64,000 nucleotides of DNA from Thalassobellus citreus (GTDB lineage Bacteria; Bacteroidota; Bacteroidia; Flavobacteriales; Flavobacteriaceae): contig NZ_JBISCC010000112.1 of assembly GCF_044385915.1 (NCBI RefSeq), positions 1 to 64,000 on the forward strand. The letters run 5' to 3'. This document shows, in pieces, positions 43,785 through 52,469 of the stretch. The position numbers were made by a program, and so were the translations under genes. The first letter of the stretch is position 1. Each line of letters starts with the position of its first letter. The notes beneath the pieces were generated by a model that saw only the letters and a program-made list of their open reading frames with translations, made no database searches and was not told the DNA's origin.

Positions 43785-43871
43785 CAATATTCAGCTTTGT
43801 TAAGACATATAAAAAGTGCGAGCGCAGTCGAAGTGAGCCTGGTTATGCTGTCGTTCAAAGCTGAATGTTGT
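43785..43871. repeat. MITE-like hairpin element containing a dispersed-repeat core
   Basis: The left end CAATATTCAGCTTTG (43785-43799) and the right end CAAAGCTGAATGTTG (43857-43871) are inverted with one mismatch in 15. The 57-base interior contains GTGCGAGCGCAGTCGAAG at 43817-43834, a GC-rich sequence that, from memory, recurs many times in flavobacterial genomes in the form CTTCGACTGCGCTC. It contains no gene. The following interval 43872-44315 also shows no gene. Confidence 0.55.
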
Positions 43872-44315
43872 TATTTTGCTGTCAAAAAAAGGTATAGTGG
43901 TGATGGCTCAGGATGTGAGTCTAAAGTCTTTGTGAAATACAAAATCATAGGAAGTAGAACACCATGACAAATACATTTTTATCCTATGTAGCGGACTTGA
44001 TTCACGCTTTTTACTTGGAATATAGTCCTTCTATTGAGTTCCCAATACGTTTTATTTCCAGCAAAGCAGAAAGGCTTAACGGAATAAAAAATCAAAAGTG
44101 TGAATTATGTCTAAGACTTTTTTAGGAAGCTTTTTTCTCGGAATGAAGCTTTTTGCGAAATACAGAGGAATGTGCTGAATATACTAGTAGCAGTTTTAAT
44201 AGTATTCTTAGTTAATCAATTTTACTCATGAGAAGGTTCAAAAGCGTCATCATATAGCAACTATATTAATCACTAATACACTTAATAATAGCCCTATATC
44301 TTTTCAACTAATAAT

Positions 44316-47300
44316 TCATCTTATTAATGAGAAATTCGAACGATACTGTTTAGATACACCTGCATCATTTAAATAATTTACAACAAACCAAAAATCATTT
44401 GACGGTAAATTACGCCCGTTAAATGTTCCATCCCAACCTGAACCTGAAGGTTGTATTTGTTTTATTAATTTATTATACCTATCATAAATTGATATAACTG
44501 CTTGATACTTTTCTTCATATAAATCCTTAATATTCCATGTATCATTAAACCCATCTTGATTAGGAGTAAAAAATTTAGGGTATTTTAACACCATAACATG
44601 CAAGAGTAACGGCGTACAGTTGCCTTGTAGACTCTTTATTTTAATGGTATGTTCACCAGACGATACATTATCAAAGATGTTACTATCTTGATACAATCTA
44701 TCATTTAGCTGAAATTGATAATCGCCAAAATCTTGCTCTGTTATTTCTATTGTAATGATAGCATTATTTGCAAAATCATCTGTAACATTAGCTTTAGCAA
44801 TCGTTTTTATTGAATATACTTGAACCCTAGACGCTTTATAGCTGCAGTTTGGCACGACATCTGGAATTTTTTTTATAGTTTCTACAAAGTAGACACCAGG
44901 TGTTTTTGTATTATAACTAACACCTTCTCCAACTAATTCATCATTCAAATACCAAAACACATCATAAGCTTCTGAATTTAAATTAGTAGATAAGGTTACA
45001 GGCTCCTCAGCAATACCAGAATCAGGGTCTAGGCAAAGAAACTGGTTTTCTATATTTAAATCTAATAAAGGATAAATTTGAACTAAAAAGGATACTTCAT
45101 CATAACAATCACTATTATTTTTAGCCGTTGCTCTTACATAAATATTATAAGATCCTGGGGTGTCTATACTATATTCAGATATGCTTATTTTATCATCTCC
45201 TCCTGATTTACGATAATAACTTAAATCATACATATCAGAATCCAAAAATGTTGTGTCAAAATTTAAAGTAGGCAAAATATAATGACCACACACAACAATA
45301 TCTTCATAAACAGGTAAAACAGGTGTTTTTGCAATAGTTATTAAAATATCCTCCTCATCACTACAACTATTACGTCCATCAGTTTTTTCTATAAAAACAT
45401 AAACAGTTTGTGTTTCCGTAATAACTGACAATTCTGGAATACGTTCTCCTTCTCCATTTGGCCTTGAATAATACGCTCCAATAGACAACTTTGGGAGTAT
45501 ATAAGAATCGCAAACATAAACATCGTTAAAATCATCATCACCAAGACTAACTCCCATACAATAAACTGTGAAAAACTTCTCATTATCACACCCTTTAATA
45601 TCTTCATAACTATTATATATATATATTGTTTGAGTTTCAGAAATAATTTTTCCTGCAAATAATTGCTCTCCTTGACCTCCTGATTTTGTATAATATAAGC
45701 CATGGGATAAACTTGGTAACGCATAAGAACCACATGTATATATATCATTAAAACTATCCACTTGAGGTTTCTCTCTTATTTCAACTTGAAAATCCGTTTG
45801 GTTTGAACAATCATCTAATAAAGCATAAATATAAATAGTTTGTGTTTCAGTTATAACATCTCCGGGAAACAATGCATTGCCAGTACCTGATGTACCCGTA
45901 AAATAATTACCATAATTTAAAGTTGGTAAAATATATACTTCAGCTTCACAAAGTCTAACATCCGGTATGGTATCCACTCTTGGAATAGACTTAATTGTTA
46001 CATCAAAAGACAAATTGTCTGTACAGCTAGCATATTCTGAATATACATATAACGTTTGAGATTCATTTATTAAAGAGCCATCAGGAATAATAGTACCTTG
46101 CCCGAATGGTTGTGTATAATAATTAGCTACTGATAAATTAGGCAATTTATAAGAACCACAATTTTCTATATTGTTCACAGCAGGCACAAATGTTACCATA
46201 AATGAAGTTTGATTTGTACAAAACCCATCATCAGCAAATATAGTGACTTCAGTTGTTTCTGAAATGACTTCTCCTGCCATGGTTTCGTATCCATTAATAA
46301 AATAACTGTTATAAGCCTCTGTTAAAGATCTTAGCACATAGGTATCTCCAGTACAGAGTACCACATCTTCAATATCATCAACCATTGGACGGTCATGGAT
46401 AGTAATATCAAACTGTTTTTCTGTACAAAAAACACCATCATGTTCTGCATAAAAAAAAATTGTTTGACTTGTATTTATAACAGTACCACTTGGTATTATT
46501 TCTGCATCTCCATCATAACCGTCTAATGCGGTATAAAAAGCACCTTCAATAACTGGAGGAATCGTTAAACTTTCACAGAAATCTAAAGGCATGTCATACT
46601 CATCAATAATAGTAACTTTAAAATTAGATTCATTTGAACAACCTTGAACATTAGGCTCTTCATAAATATAATAAACTCCAGAAGTCTCTACAATATAGCC
46701 TTCTGGTAACATTACTCCAGTTCCTTTAAAACCATTCGGAGCATCATAATACATTCCATGGGACAACGCAGGTAATTGATACATACTACAAGCTATAACA
46801 TCTTCAAGAACATCTACTTGTGGTAGCCCTACAATATTAATAGCAAAAGATGTTACAACATAACATTCTGGAAATTGCTTATTAACAACCCTTACCCAAA
46901 TATTCTGAGTTCCTAAATCATTAGAAAAAAGATAATTCGTAGGATCTATAATAGGAGTATTATTCAATTCATCATCTGCGGATGCATAATAATATATATC
47001 GTAGTTACTTTCAGATAGTGTTCCTAATATTTGATCATTTCTATCTGTAAAGTTTACGAAATGACTTAATCCATCATCGCATACCAAAATATCATCAGGA
47101 ATACTAATTGTAAAATCTTTTGCTATTATTAAGTCAAAAACATAAATTGCTTCACAAAACCTATTCGTTTTTTTATTCCATATTTTCACATATATGCTTT
47201 CATTTCCAATACTAGAATAAGATATACTTTTATCTTGTTTTATAGCGGTATCTATAGAAACATCTACAGGCGTTAATTCCATGTAATAATATACTTCATA

Positions 47301-48488
47301 TTTGTCTTCATCAAGACCTAACGCTTTGGCATTATTTTGCTCCAAATTAAACCTATAATTTTTTTCTCCTGAATTACAAACCCTTAAGTCTTTTGGAGGT
47401 ATCACTTGAAGTTCTGAAATCACAATATCATCAGTTATAATACATGAAGTTCCCTTTTTTGTTAAACGAACACTATAGGTTCCTGGTTCATAAATAGTAA
47501 GTACACTCTTATTTTCATGAGGAATAATAATCCCATTGAAATACCAATCGTGTACATAAATATCAGCATCAAAATCCGTATTTATTTCAATATAATCTCC
47601 ATCGCAAAGCTCTTTATCCTCACCTAAATCAAATGCTATATCAAACGAGCCCGAATTAATAAAAACTGCAGAATCATACCTTGAATCGTTAACATCTGCT
47701 ATAACCAAACGAATTCGATAAGACCTATTAGGAATTACATCTGAAAATGCCTTTATAGCTTTTGTGTATCCTCGCATATTCATAAATGAGACATCATGAT
47801 TAATAACATTATAGGTACTAAACAGTTCTGAATTTTGAGACTCACATGATGCATTATACCTAACATCTCTTACCGTAGAAACTGAAACAGGTGTCTCTGT
47901 ATCATCCAACACAGCTAGATTAGTTGTTATATTGGTTGTTAAATCCGTCAATAAAAAAGCAAAAACATCTCCAAAACCACATTGCCACTCTCCATACTCA
48001 TTAGATGCAAAAATAAAGTCTAACTCAAGATTATTAAAAATAGGCACAAAATCAAATTCCAAAAAAGCCACATCCGTTATAGTAGACAAAGCCCCTGAAA
48101 GTTCTTGATAAATATCTTTTAAGTAAGCATCACTATTTGTGTTTATTTGACTATCTAGATTTATACCTGTATATTTCCCTTCTGTATATTCAACCTCTCC
48201 ACTTCTAAGAACAAGTCCATCTTTAAATGGAAACAAAGTACCAACTGCATTAAATTTCGCAACAGACCTATTTGAAGACACAGTAATATTGGATGCATCA
48301 GTACATGAACTGGCTAAGAGTATATTTACCAAATCTTTTGGAGTGTTACTATCAAAATTATCTACTTGTAAGACCTGAGTGTGAGCGATAAAAAAAAATA
48401 AAAAAACGAATAAAAAACTAGTGAATTTCAAATCAATTATAAAGTTGTTTAAATAAAAAAACATATATTGAGTTATTAAAAAAAACAC
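44316..48488 (-). CDS. Giant T9SS type B secreted protein with choice-of-anchor L domain
   Basis: 1390 residues. After a hydrophobic signal segment (FTSFLFVFLFFFIAHT) comes a choice-of-anchor L domain, about residues 45-290 (TPKDLVNILLASSCTDASNI, DVAFLEFDFVPIFNNLELDFIFASNEYGEW, FAFLLTD, YRIRLVIADVNDSRYDSAVFIN). The middle (about 560-1090) is a tandem array of modules of about 65 residues, each with a C at the start and end and a motif like LPxLxxGxYYT...G...I.ETQTIYIY. The last 90 residues (YPKFFTPNQDGFNDTWNI...IYDRYNKLI...GWDGTFNGRNLPSNDFWFVV) are the gliding-motility-type CTD used for T9SS type B sorting. It should be a large surface adhesin. The start may instead be the ATG at residue 9. 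Confidence 0.9.
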   Translation of the reverse strand: MFFLITQYMFFYLNNFIIDLKFTSFLFVFLFFFIAHTQVLQVDNFDSNTPKDLVNILLASSCTDASNITVSSNRSVAKFNAVGTLFPFKDGLVLRSGEVEYTEGKYTGINLDSQINTNSDAYLKDIYQELSGALSTITDVAFLEFDFVPIFNNLELDFIFASNEYGEWQCGFGDVFAFLLTDLTTNITTNLAVLDDTETPVSVSTVRDVRYNASCESQNSELFSTYNVINHDVSFMNMRGYTKAIKAFSDVIPNRSYRIRLVIADVNDSRYDSAVFINSGSFDIAFDLGEDKELCDGDYIEINTDFDADIYVHDWYFNGIIIPHENKSVLTIYEPGTYSVRLTKKGTSCIITDDIVISELQVIPPKDLRVCNSGEKNYRFNLEQNNAKALGLDEDKYEVYYYMELTPVDVSIDTAIKQDKSISYSSIGNESIYVKIWNKKTNRFCEAIYVFDLIIAKDFTISIPDDILVCDDGLSHFVNFTDRNDQILGTLSESNYDIYYYASADDELNNTPIIDPTNYLFSNDLGTQNIWVRVVNKQFPECYVVTSFAINIVGLPQVDVLEDVIACSMYQLPALSHGMYYDAPNGFKGTGVMLPEGYIVETSGVYYIYEEPNVQGCSNESNFKVTIIDEYDMPLDFCESLTIPPVIEGAFYTALDGYDGDAEIIPSGTVINTSQTIFFYAEHDGVFCTEKQFDITIHDRPMVDDIEDVVLCTGDTYVLRSLTEAYNSYFINGYETMAGEVISETTEVTIFADDGFCTNQTSFMVTFVPAVNNIENCGSYKLPNLSVANYYTQPFGQGTIIPDGSLINESQTLYVYSEYASCTDNLSFDVTIKSIPRVDTIPDVRLCEAEVYILPTLNYGNYFTGTSGTGNALFPGDVITETQTIYIYALLDDCSNQTDFQVEIREKPQVDSFNDIYTCGSYALPSLSHGLYYTKSGGQGEQLFAGKIISETQTIYIYNSYEDIKGCDNEKFFTVYCMGVSLGDDDFNDVYVCDSYILPKLSIGAYYSRPNGEGERIPELSVITETQTVYVFIEKTDGRNSCSDEEDILITIAKTPVLPVYEDIVVCGHYILPTLNFDTTFLDSDMYDLSYYRKSGGDDKISISEYSIDTPGSYNIYVRATAKNNSDCYDEVSFLVQIYPLLDLNIENQFLCLDPDSGIAEEPVTLSTNLNSEAYDVFWYLNDELVGEGVSYNTKTPGVYFVETIKKIPDVVPNCSYKASRVQVYSIKTIAKANVTDDFANNAIITIEITEQDFGDYQFQLNDRLYQDSNIFDNVSSGEHTIKIKSLQGNCTPLLLHVMVLKYPKFFTPNQDGFNDTWNIKDLYEEKYQAVISIYDRYNKLIKQIQPSGSGWDGTFNGRNLPSNDFWFVVNYLNDAGVSKQYRSNFSLIR

Positions 48489-49791
48489 AAAGAAATAACT
48501 GCAACATATGTATTACAAACGGGTATATTATAAAATGGACTCACTATATTAGACTGGGCATTATGTTGAGAGATTTAGAGTTACTTAAATTAACTTAGAT
48601 TAGAAATGTAAAAAAAAAAAATGTAGCAGCTTAAATCTAGCAACATAATGTCCACCTTATTTATTGCAAGTCAATCTATCTATATATGTATACTAAATCT
48701 ACGGCAAAAGATTTCTAATAAATGAAATTAATAATCTGAAAGCTATTCATAAATTATTACTATTATGAATTTTGATACTTGTTTCATTTATAGTTAGTAT
48801 CATATACAGAAATTCAGTATAAACCTATATGTCAAATATTCTAGGTATTTTATAAGCCATACCCTCAGTAATAGCAACATGTTCTCTCCTTCATTAAGCA
48901 AACATTATACATAATAATAATTTGTAAAAATTCAGAAGTATATCATTTGATTCACAATATTAAATACTCAGCAAATAAACGAACAAAACTCATAAGTGAA
49001 ATAATAATCATTTTTAAACCTCCCTTATTAAGTCTCTAAAAAAAGAAGTCTAAAAAAACCTGTTTTATATTAGTGGTCATATTAATAACACTAGCAAGAA
49101 ATATGGTAATACCAATACATATAAAAACAACTATAAGGTAAAAAAAATAATAGTTGAACAAAAGCCCAACTATTATTTGAAAACAAAGTTTAATGTGTAT
49201 TTAAATAAAATGACTAATTCCAAATAAAAAAATTAATTAAACAGCTGACAAAAAACAACTTCTCTTTTTTTTTAAAATCTAAAAGTAATAACTGATACTA
49301 ATGACAAATAACATGTTATACAATTTAGTAAAATACAAAACACCATTTATAGCTAATGAATCCCACTTACTACTTATACATATGACCATTACTAAAAATT
49401 ATAATAAATTTGAAACATCAACTTTAATGTTTAAAAATGTGAGAGGCTTTAAATATAATTTTAAGAAGTTGGTTAAATAGCAATTTACAAAAAAAGGAAG
49501 GGGATACTATCTGCTTCCTTTTTTAAACAAATCTTAAACTCAATAGATATCAGAAATACTCAATAGCTTATCTAATATTTTTTTGATTATAATATTATGA
49601 AAAATCAATTTTACATTTACATATTGTTATTAAAAAAACTATTCATGACTGATACTATTTTTAAATCAAGAAATAATAATAATAATAATAATCAACAATA
49701 ATGATATACCCTTCTTTCGTATTATATGTGAATTTAGATAAACTATTATTAAAAACATGAATTAATCGAGCTAGAAAGATTCTTAAAAAGA
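48489..49791. other. 1.3-kb AT-rich intergenic region with two strong hairpins
   Basis: No open frame of note on either strand. Two stems stand out: AAATAATAGTTG with CAACTATTATTT (49145-49156 and 49167-49178, perfect, 10-base loop, T-run on the minus-strand side) and AAAAAAGGAAG with CTTCCTTTTTT (49490-49500 and 49514-49524, perfect 11 bp, usable both ways). Terminators here imply a transcript that I cannot assign, possibly a small RNA, or simply the end of readthrough. An AAT microsatellite lies at 49671-49691. Confidence 0.5.
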
Positions 49792-49899
49792 ATGAAAACA
49801 TTAACATTTTTAATTATTATACTTTTAGTTATAAATTTTGCGCTTTTATTTTTTAGCGTAAATACTATAGAAAAGCCTAAAAAAACAAGATCAACATAA
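49792..49899 (+). CDS. Possible 35-residue single-span membrane peptide
   Basis: ATG 49792 gives MKTLTFLIIILLVINFALLF followed by a short basic tail (EKPKKTRST) and TAA 49899. One transmembrane helix with positive charges on the C-terminal side. It is 52 bases before the DUF6588 gene on the same strand, so it could be cotranscribed. Small hydrophobic frames arise easily in AT-rich DNA; support rests on the clean helix-tail layout. Confidence 0.4.
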   Translation: MKTLTFLIIILLVINFALLFFSVNTIEKPKKTRST

Positions 49900-49951
49900 G
49901 CATAATTCACAGAGATTCTATTAGTTAAACTATTTAAATCAATTATTCAAT

Positions 49952-50980
49952 ATGAAAAAAGGAATGCTACTTATTCTATGTACTATAATAACACATTTTA
50001 TTCAAGCACAAGAATTAGAAAGTATTTTACTAGCAGCAAAAAGTGACGCAAATAAACTTACAGAAAGCTACATAAACCCTGCTATTAAAGGCTTAATATA
50101 TGGCATGAATAGTGGATGGTATCATACAGCAAAGGTGCATAAAAAACTAGGATTTGATTTGTCAATGGGTTTAAATGCATCCATAGTTCCTCAAAAAGAT
50201 GAGATTATAAATTTTGCCCGTTTAGGCTTAACAAATATTTCTTCTAGCGAAACTACAAGTCCAACTGTAATTGCATCTCGTAATGGAGCGACTATGTTTG
50301 TAAATACAACTATAGAGACACCATTTGGGAAACAAGATGTAACAACATCTTTCAAAATGCCTTCTGGTATAAGTAAAGATTTACCATTAAGTGCTATACC
50401 AACACCAGCAGTGCAATTAAATTTAGGATTACCTTACAAACTTGATGTCATGTTACGTTTCGTTCCTGAAGTTGAAAATGACGATGTAAAAGGAAACTTA
50501 TTAGGCTTAGGTCTAAAAAAAGAACTAACCAGTTTACTTGGTTCATTAGATAAATTACCTTTGCATGTTTCGTTATTAGCAGCATATACCTCTATGGAGG
50601 TTAATTATAAAATGAATGGGGTAAACATTCCTGGACAAAATCAACGCGCAGCATTTCAATTAGATGCTTTTACTGCACAAGCCATAGCATCTTTAAATTT
50701 TCCAATCATAAATGTTTATGGTGGTTTTGGTTATACAGGTGGTCAAGCAACATTAAACATGTTAGGAACATACAATTTAGAATACAATACTAGTTTACCT
50801 TCTCCTAATAATAAAGTAACAACAACAATTACAGACCCTATAAATTTAGATTTTAGTACAAGTGGATTTAAAGCGACTATTGGGGCTAGATTAAGTCTAG
50901 GCTTTTTTAATATTTTTGGGAATTACACTATTCAAGAATATTCTACTATTTCAACAGGAATTGCATTTAGTTTTAGATAA
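49952..50980 (+). CDS. DUF6588 family outer-membrane-type protein
   Basis: 342 residues: signal peptide MKKGMLLILCTIITHFIQAQ, then LESILLAAKSDANKLTESYINPAIKGLIYGMNSGWYHTAKVHKKLGFDLSMG and a beta-rich body ending in a barrel-like IFGNYTIQEYSTISTGIAFSFR. This layout (N-terminal 'yINP..kg...g.n.GWy.TAkvHk.lGfd') is that of DUF6588, and a FadL-like fold of outer-membrane barrels is plausible. The function is unknown. Not part of an obvious operon apart from the small peptide upstream. Confidence 0.75.
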   Translation: MKKGMLLILCTIITHFIQAQELESILLAAKSDANKLTESYINPAIKGLIYGMNSGWYHTAKVHKKLGFDLSMGLNASIVPQKDEIINFARLGLTNISSSETTSPTVIASRNGATMFVNTTIETPFGKQDVTTSFKMPSGISKDLPLSAIPTPAVQLNLGLPYKLDVMLRFVPEVENDDVKGNLLGLGLKKELTSLLGSLDKLPLHVSLLAAYTSMEVNYKMNGVNIPGQNQRAAFQLDAFTAQAIASLNFPIINVYGGFGYTGGQATLNMLGTYNLEYNTSLPSPNNKVTTTITDPINLDFSTSGFKATIGARLSLGFFNIFGNYTIQEYSTISTGIAFSFR

Positions 50981-51369
50981 AACAAAATATCCTTTATCCA
51001 TTTTAATTGTAATTGAATAAGATTCATTTGCTTACTTGAACAGTATATAGCTTAATATCAAATTATTATATTTTAAAATAAAAAAAGACAACAATTGCCT
51101 ATTTATAATTGTTAAATAAAGAACAGCTATTGTAAAACCATCTTATACTACAAAATAAATAGCTTTTTTCTATATTAAAATTCAAAAACTTTCTTATTTA
51201 TAATTTAAGACTATCAGCACTAACAACTGAATTTTAAATTCACACATAGCACTAATAAAAAACAGAACAAAACGTAATGTGTCAATTATAACTTTTTAAA
51301 TCACGTTAATATATTCTGCATTTTTAAAGATATTTTTTTTTAAATTTGAGTCGTTCGATTCAAAAAAAA

Positions 51370-51403
51370 CTAAAAAGGTAAACGTATTGCTCTCCTTTTT
51401 TAG
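51370..51403 (+). terminator. Weak hairpin with U-rich arm
   Basis: CTAAAAAGG (51370-51378) pairs with CCTTTTTTAG (51394-51403) with a one-base bulge. It lies 390 bases downstream of the DUF6588 gene and 92 bases from the convergent gene at 51496. Probably a terminator for one of them. The rest of 50981-51495 shows nothing else. Confidence 0.4.
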
Positions 51404-51495
51404 TATAACAACATATCATTTATTGAATTAATAGTTACAAGTAAAAATCATAGTGAAACTGTATCGTCTCATTAAAAAATTTGATAAACAATAGA

Positions 51496-51882
51496 TTAAA
51501 TATAATGCCTTCTTCTTTTTTTTAATGAAAATAAAGATAGAAAAAAACTTTTTATTCTATCTTTATTTTCACCCCTATGTTTACTTTTCTCAAAATTTAT
51601 TTTAGATATAAAATCTTCATAATTTTCATATTGTAAATACTTACACAATCCAAGAATAACCTTAAACTGTTTGATATTAATATCTTCATCTGTAGAATAG
51701 ATCTCTTTTGCTTTGTTATAATAATTTCGAAAACTACGTTCGCCTAACACGAATCCTGCCTCTAAATGAACAGCATCTGACAAAAGTTTAGCTTTACTTA
51801 TTAATGAAGGATTTTTTTCACCTAAACGAGCTCTATTTACATTTGCCTTTTTAAAGGCTTCTAGTATTAATTCTTTATGCAT
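51496..51882 (-). CDS. Hypothetical soluble protein
   Basis: 128 residues from ATG 51882: MHKELILEAFKKANVNRARL, then LISKAKLLSDAVHLEAGFVLGERSFRNYYNKAKEIYSTDEDINIKQFKVILGLCKYLQYENYEDFISKI in overlapping parts, and a very basic tail (KKRRRHYI). Helical, with no signal peptide. Conserved-looking in composition but not recognised. The first 40 residues resemble the small helical N-terminus often paired with HTH proteins; that is weak. It stands alone between divergent signalling genes. Confidence 0.6.
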   Translation of the reverse strand: MHKELILEAFKKANVNRARLGEKNPSLISKAKLLSDAVHLEAGFVLGERSFRNYYNKAKEIYSTDEDINIKQFKVILGLCKYLQYENYEDFISKINFEKSKHRGENKDRIKSFFLSLFSLKKRRRHYI

Positions 51883-51902
51883 CAAAATAGAAGTTATAAT
51901 TG

Positions 51903-52091
51903 TTAAAAACATTTTACTATAAATAAATTATCATGAAAAACTGCTTTCCTAAATATTTCCGCAATTTTTCCTAAAGACTTCCTAGTTAATCGCATTAATC
52001 TTATTTCATTTGTATCAGAATTAATAAAAAGCATACTTATAGTAAGTGTATTGCCTAATAATTTGAAAAAAAACTTTGTATAGAAAAGCAT
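51903..52091 (-). CDS. Doubtful 62-residue frame upstream of the hypothetical gene
   Basis: Starts MLFYTKFFFKLLGNTLTISM and includes a basic helix (RLMRLTRKSLGKIAEIFRKAV). Collinear with the gene at 51496-51882 and 20 bases upstream. No family is recognised and no start signal seen; it may be a chance frame. Confidence 0.25.
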   Translation of the reverse strand: MLFYTKFFFKLLGNTLTISMLFINSDTNEIRLMRLTRKSLGKIAEIFRKAVFHDNLFIVKCF

Positions 52092-52096
52092 AATCT

Positions 52097-52160
52097 TTGG
52101 GAAGTAATTATACTTCTCTATACAAATCTCGTTACACTTCCCAACTAGAGAGACGTCTCT
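52097..52160. repeat. Inverted repeat followed by a 12-bp palindrome
   Basis: TTGGGAAGT (52097-52105) is inverted as ACTTCCCAA (52136-52144), and five bases on lies the perfect palindrome AGAGACGTCTCT (52149-52160). Both are in the divergent intergenic region before the small lipoprotein gene at 52246. They could be operators for the nearby response regulator or the remains of a small palindromic repeat. Confidence 0.5.
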
Positions 52161-52245
52161 ACGAAATTATCATGTATTGCTTAGCTATAAAAACCGATTG
52201 TAATAATCGAACAGCAATGCTATTGTCTAATTTTTAATAAATAAA

Positions 52246-52404
52246 ATGAAAAAAATATATCTACTTCTTTTTACAATAACACTTAATATCGGTTTATATT
52301 CATGTACACCGCAAAGTGATAATTCAGAAAACTCAACAATAATGAAAAAAATGAGAGTTCATGGTGATGATTCAGAAATTTTGCCTGAAGAAGAAACCAG
52401 TTAA
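52246..52404 (+). CDS. Small lipoprotein upstream of a histidine kinase
   Basis: 52 residues: MKKIYLLLFTITLNIGLYSC is a lipoprotein signal (lipobox LYSC), followed by a 32-residue mature part that is acidic at the end (VHGDDSEILPEEETS). Too short for an enzyme. It is encoded 65 bases before a TPR-type sensor kinase with an extracytoplasmic sensor, in the same direction. A role as its ligand or as a secreted signal precursor is possible but unproven. Start chosen because only this ATG gives a signal peptide. Confidence 0.6.
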   Translation: MKKIYLLLFTITLNIGLYSCTPQSDNSENSTIMKKMRVHGDDSEILPEEETS

Positions 52405-52469
52405 TAAAATTTTAATAGAATTTTCAACGTAAATTAAGCCTAGCAAAATTTAGTTACTATTTTAGAGGA

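Noticed and set aside
49671..49691. AAT microsatellite as a phase-variation tract
   Set aside because: It is short and lies 280 bases from the nearest well-supported start codon (120 bases from the doubtful 35-residue frame) with no promoter element visible next to it.
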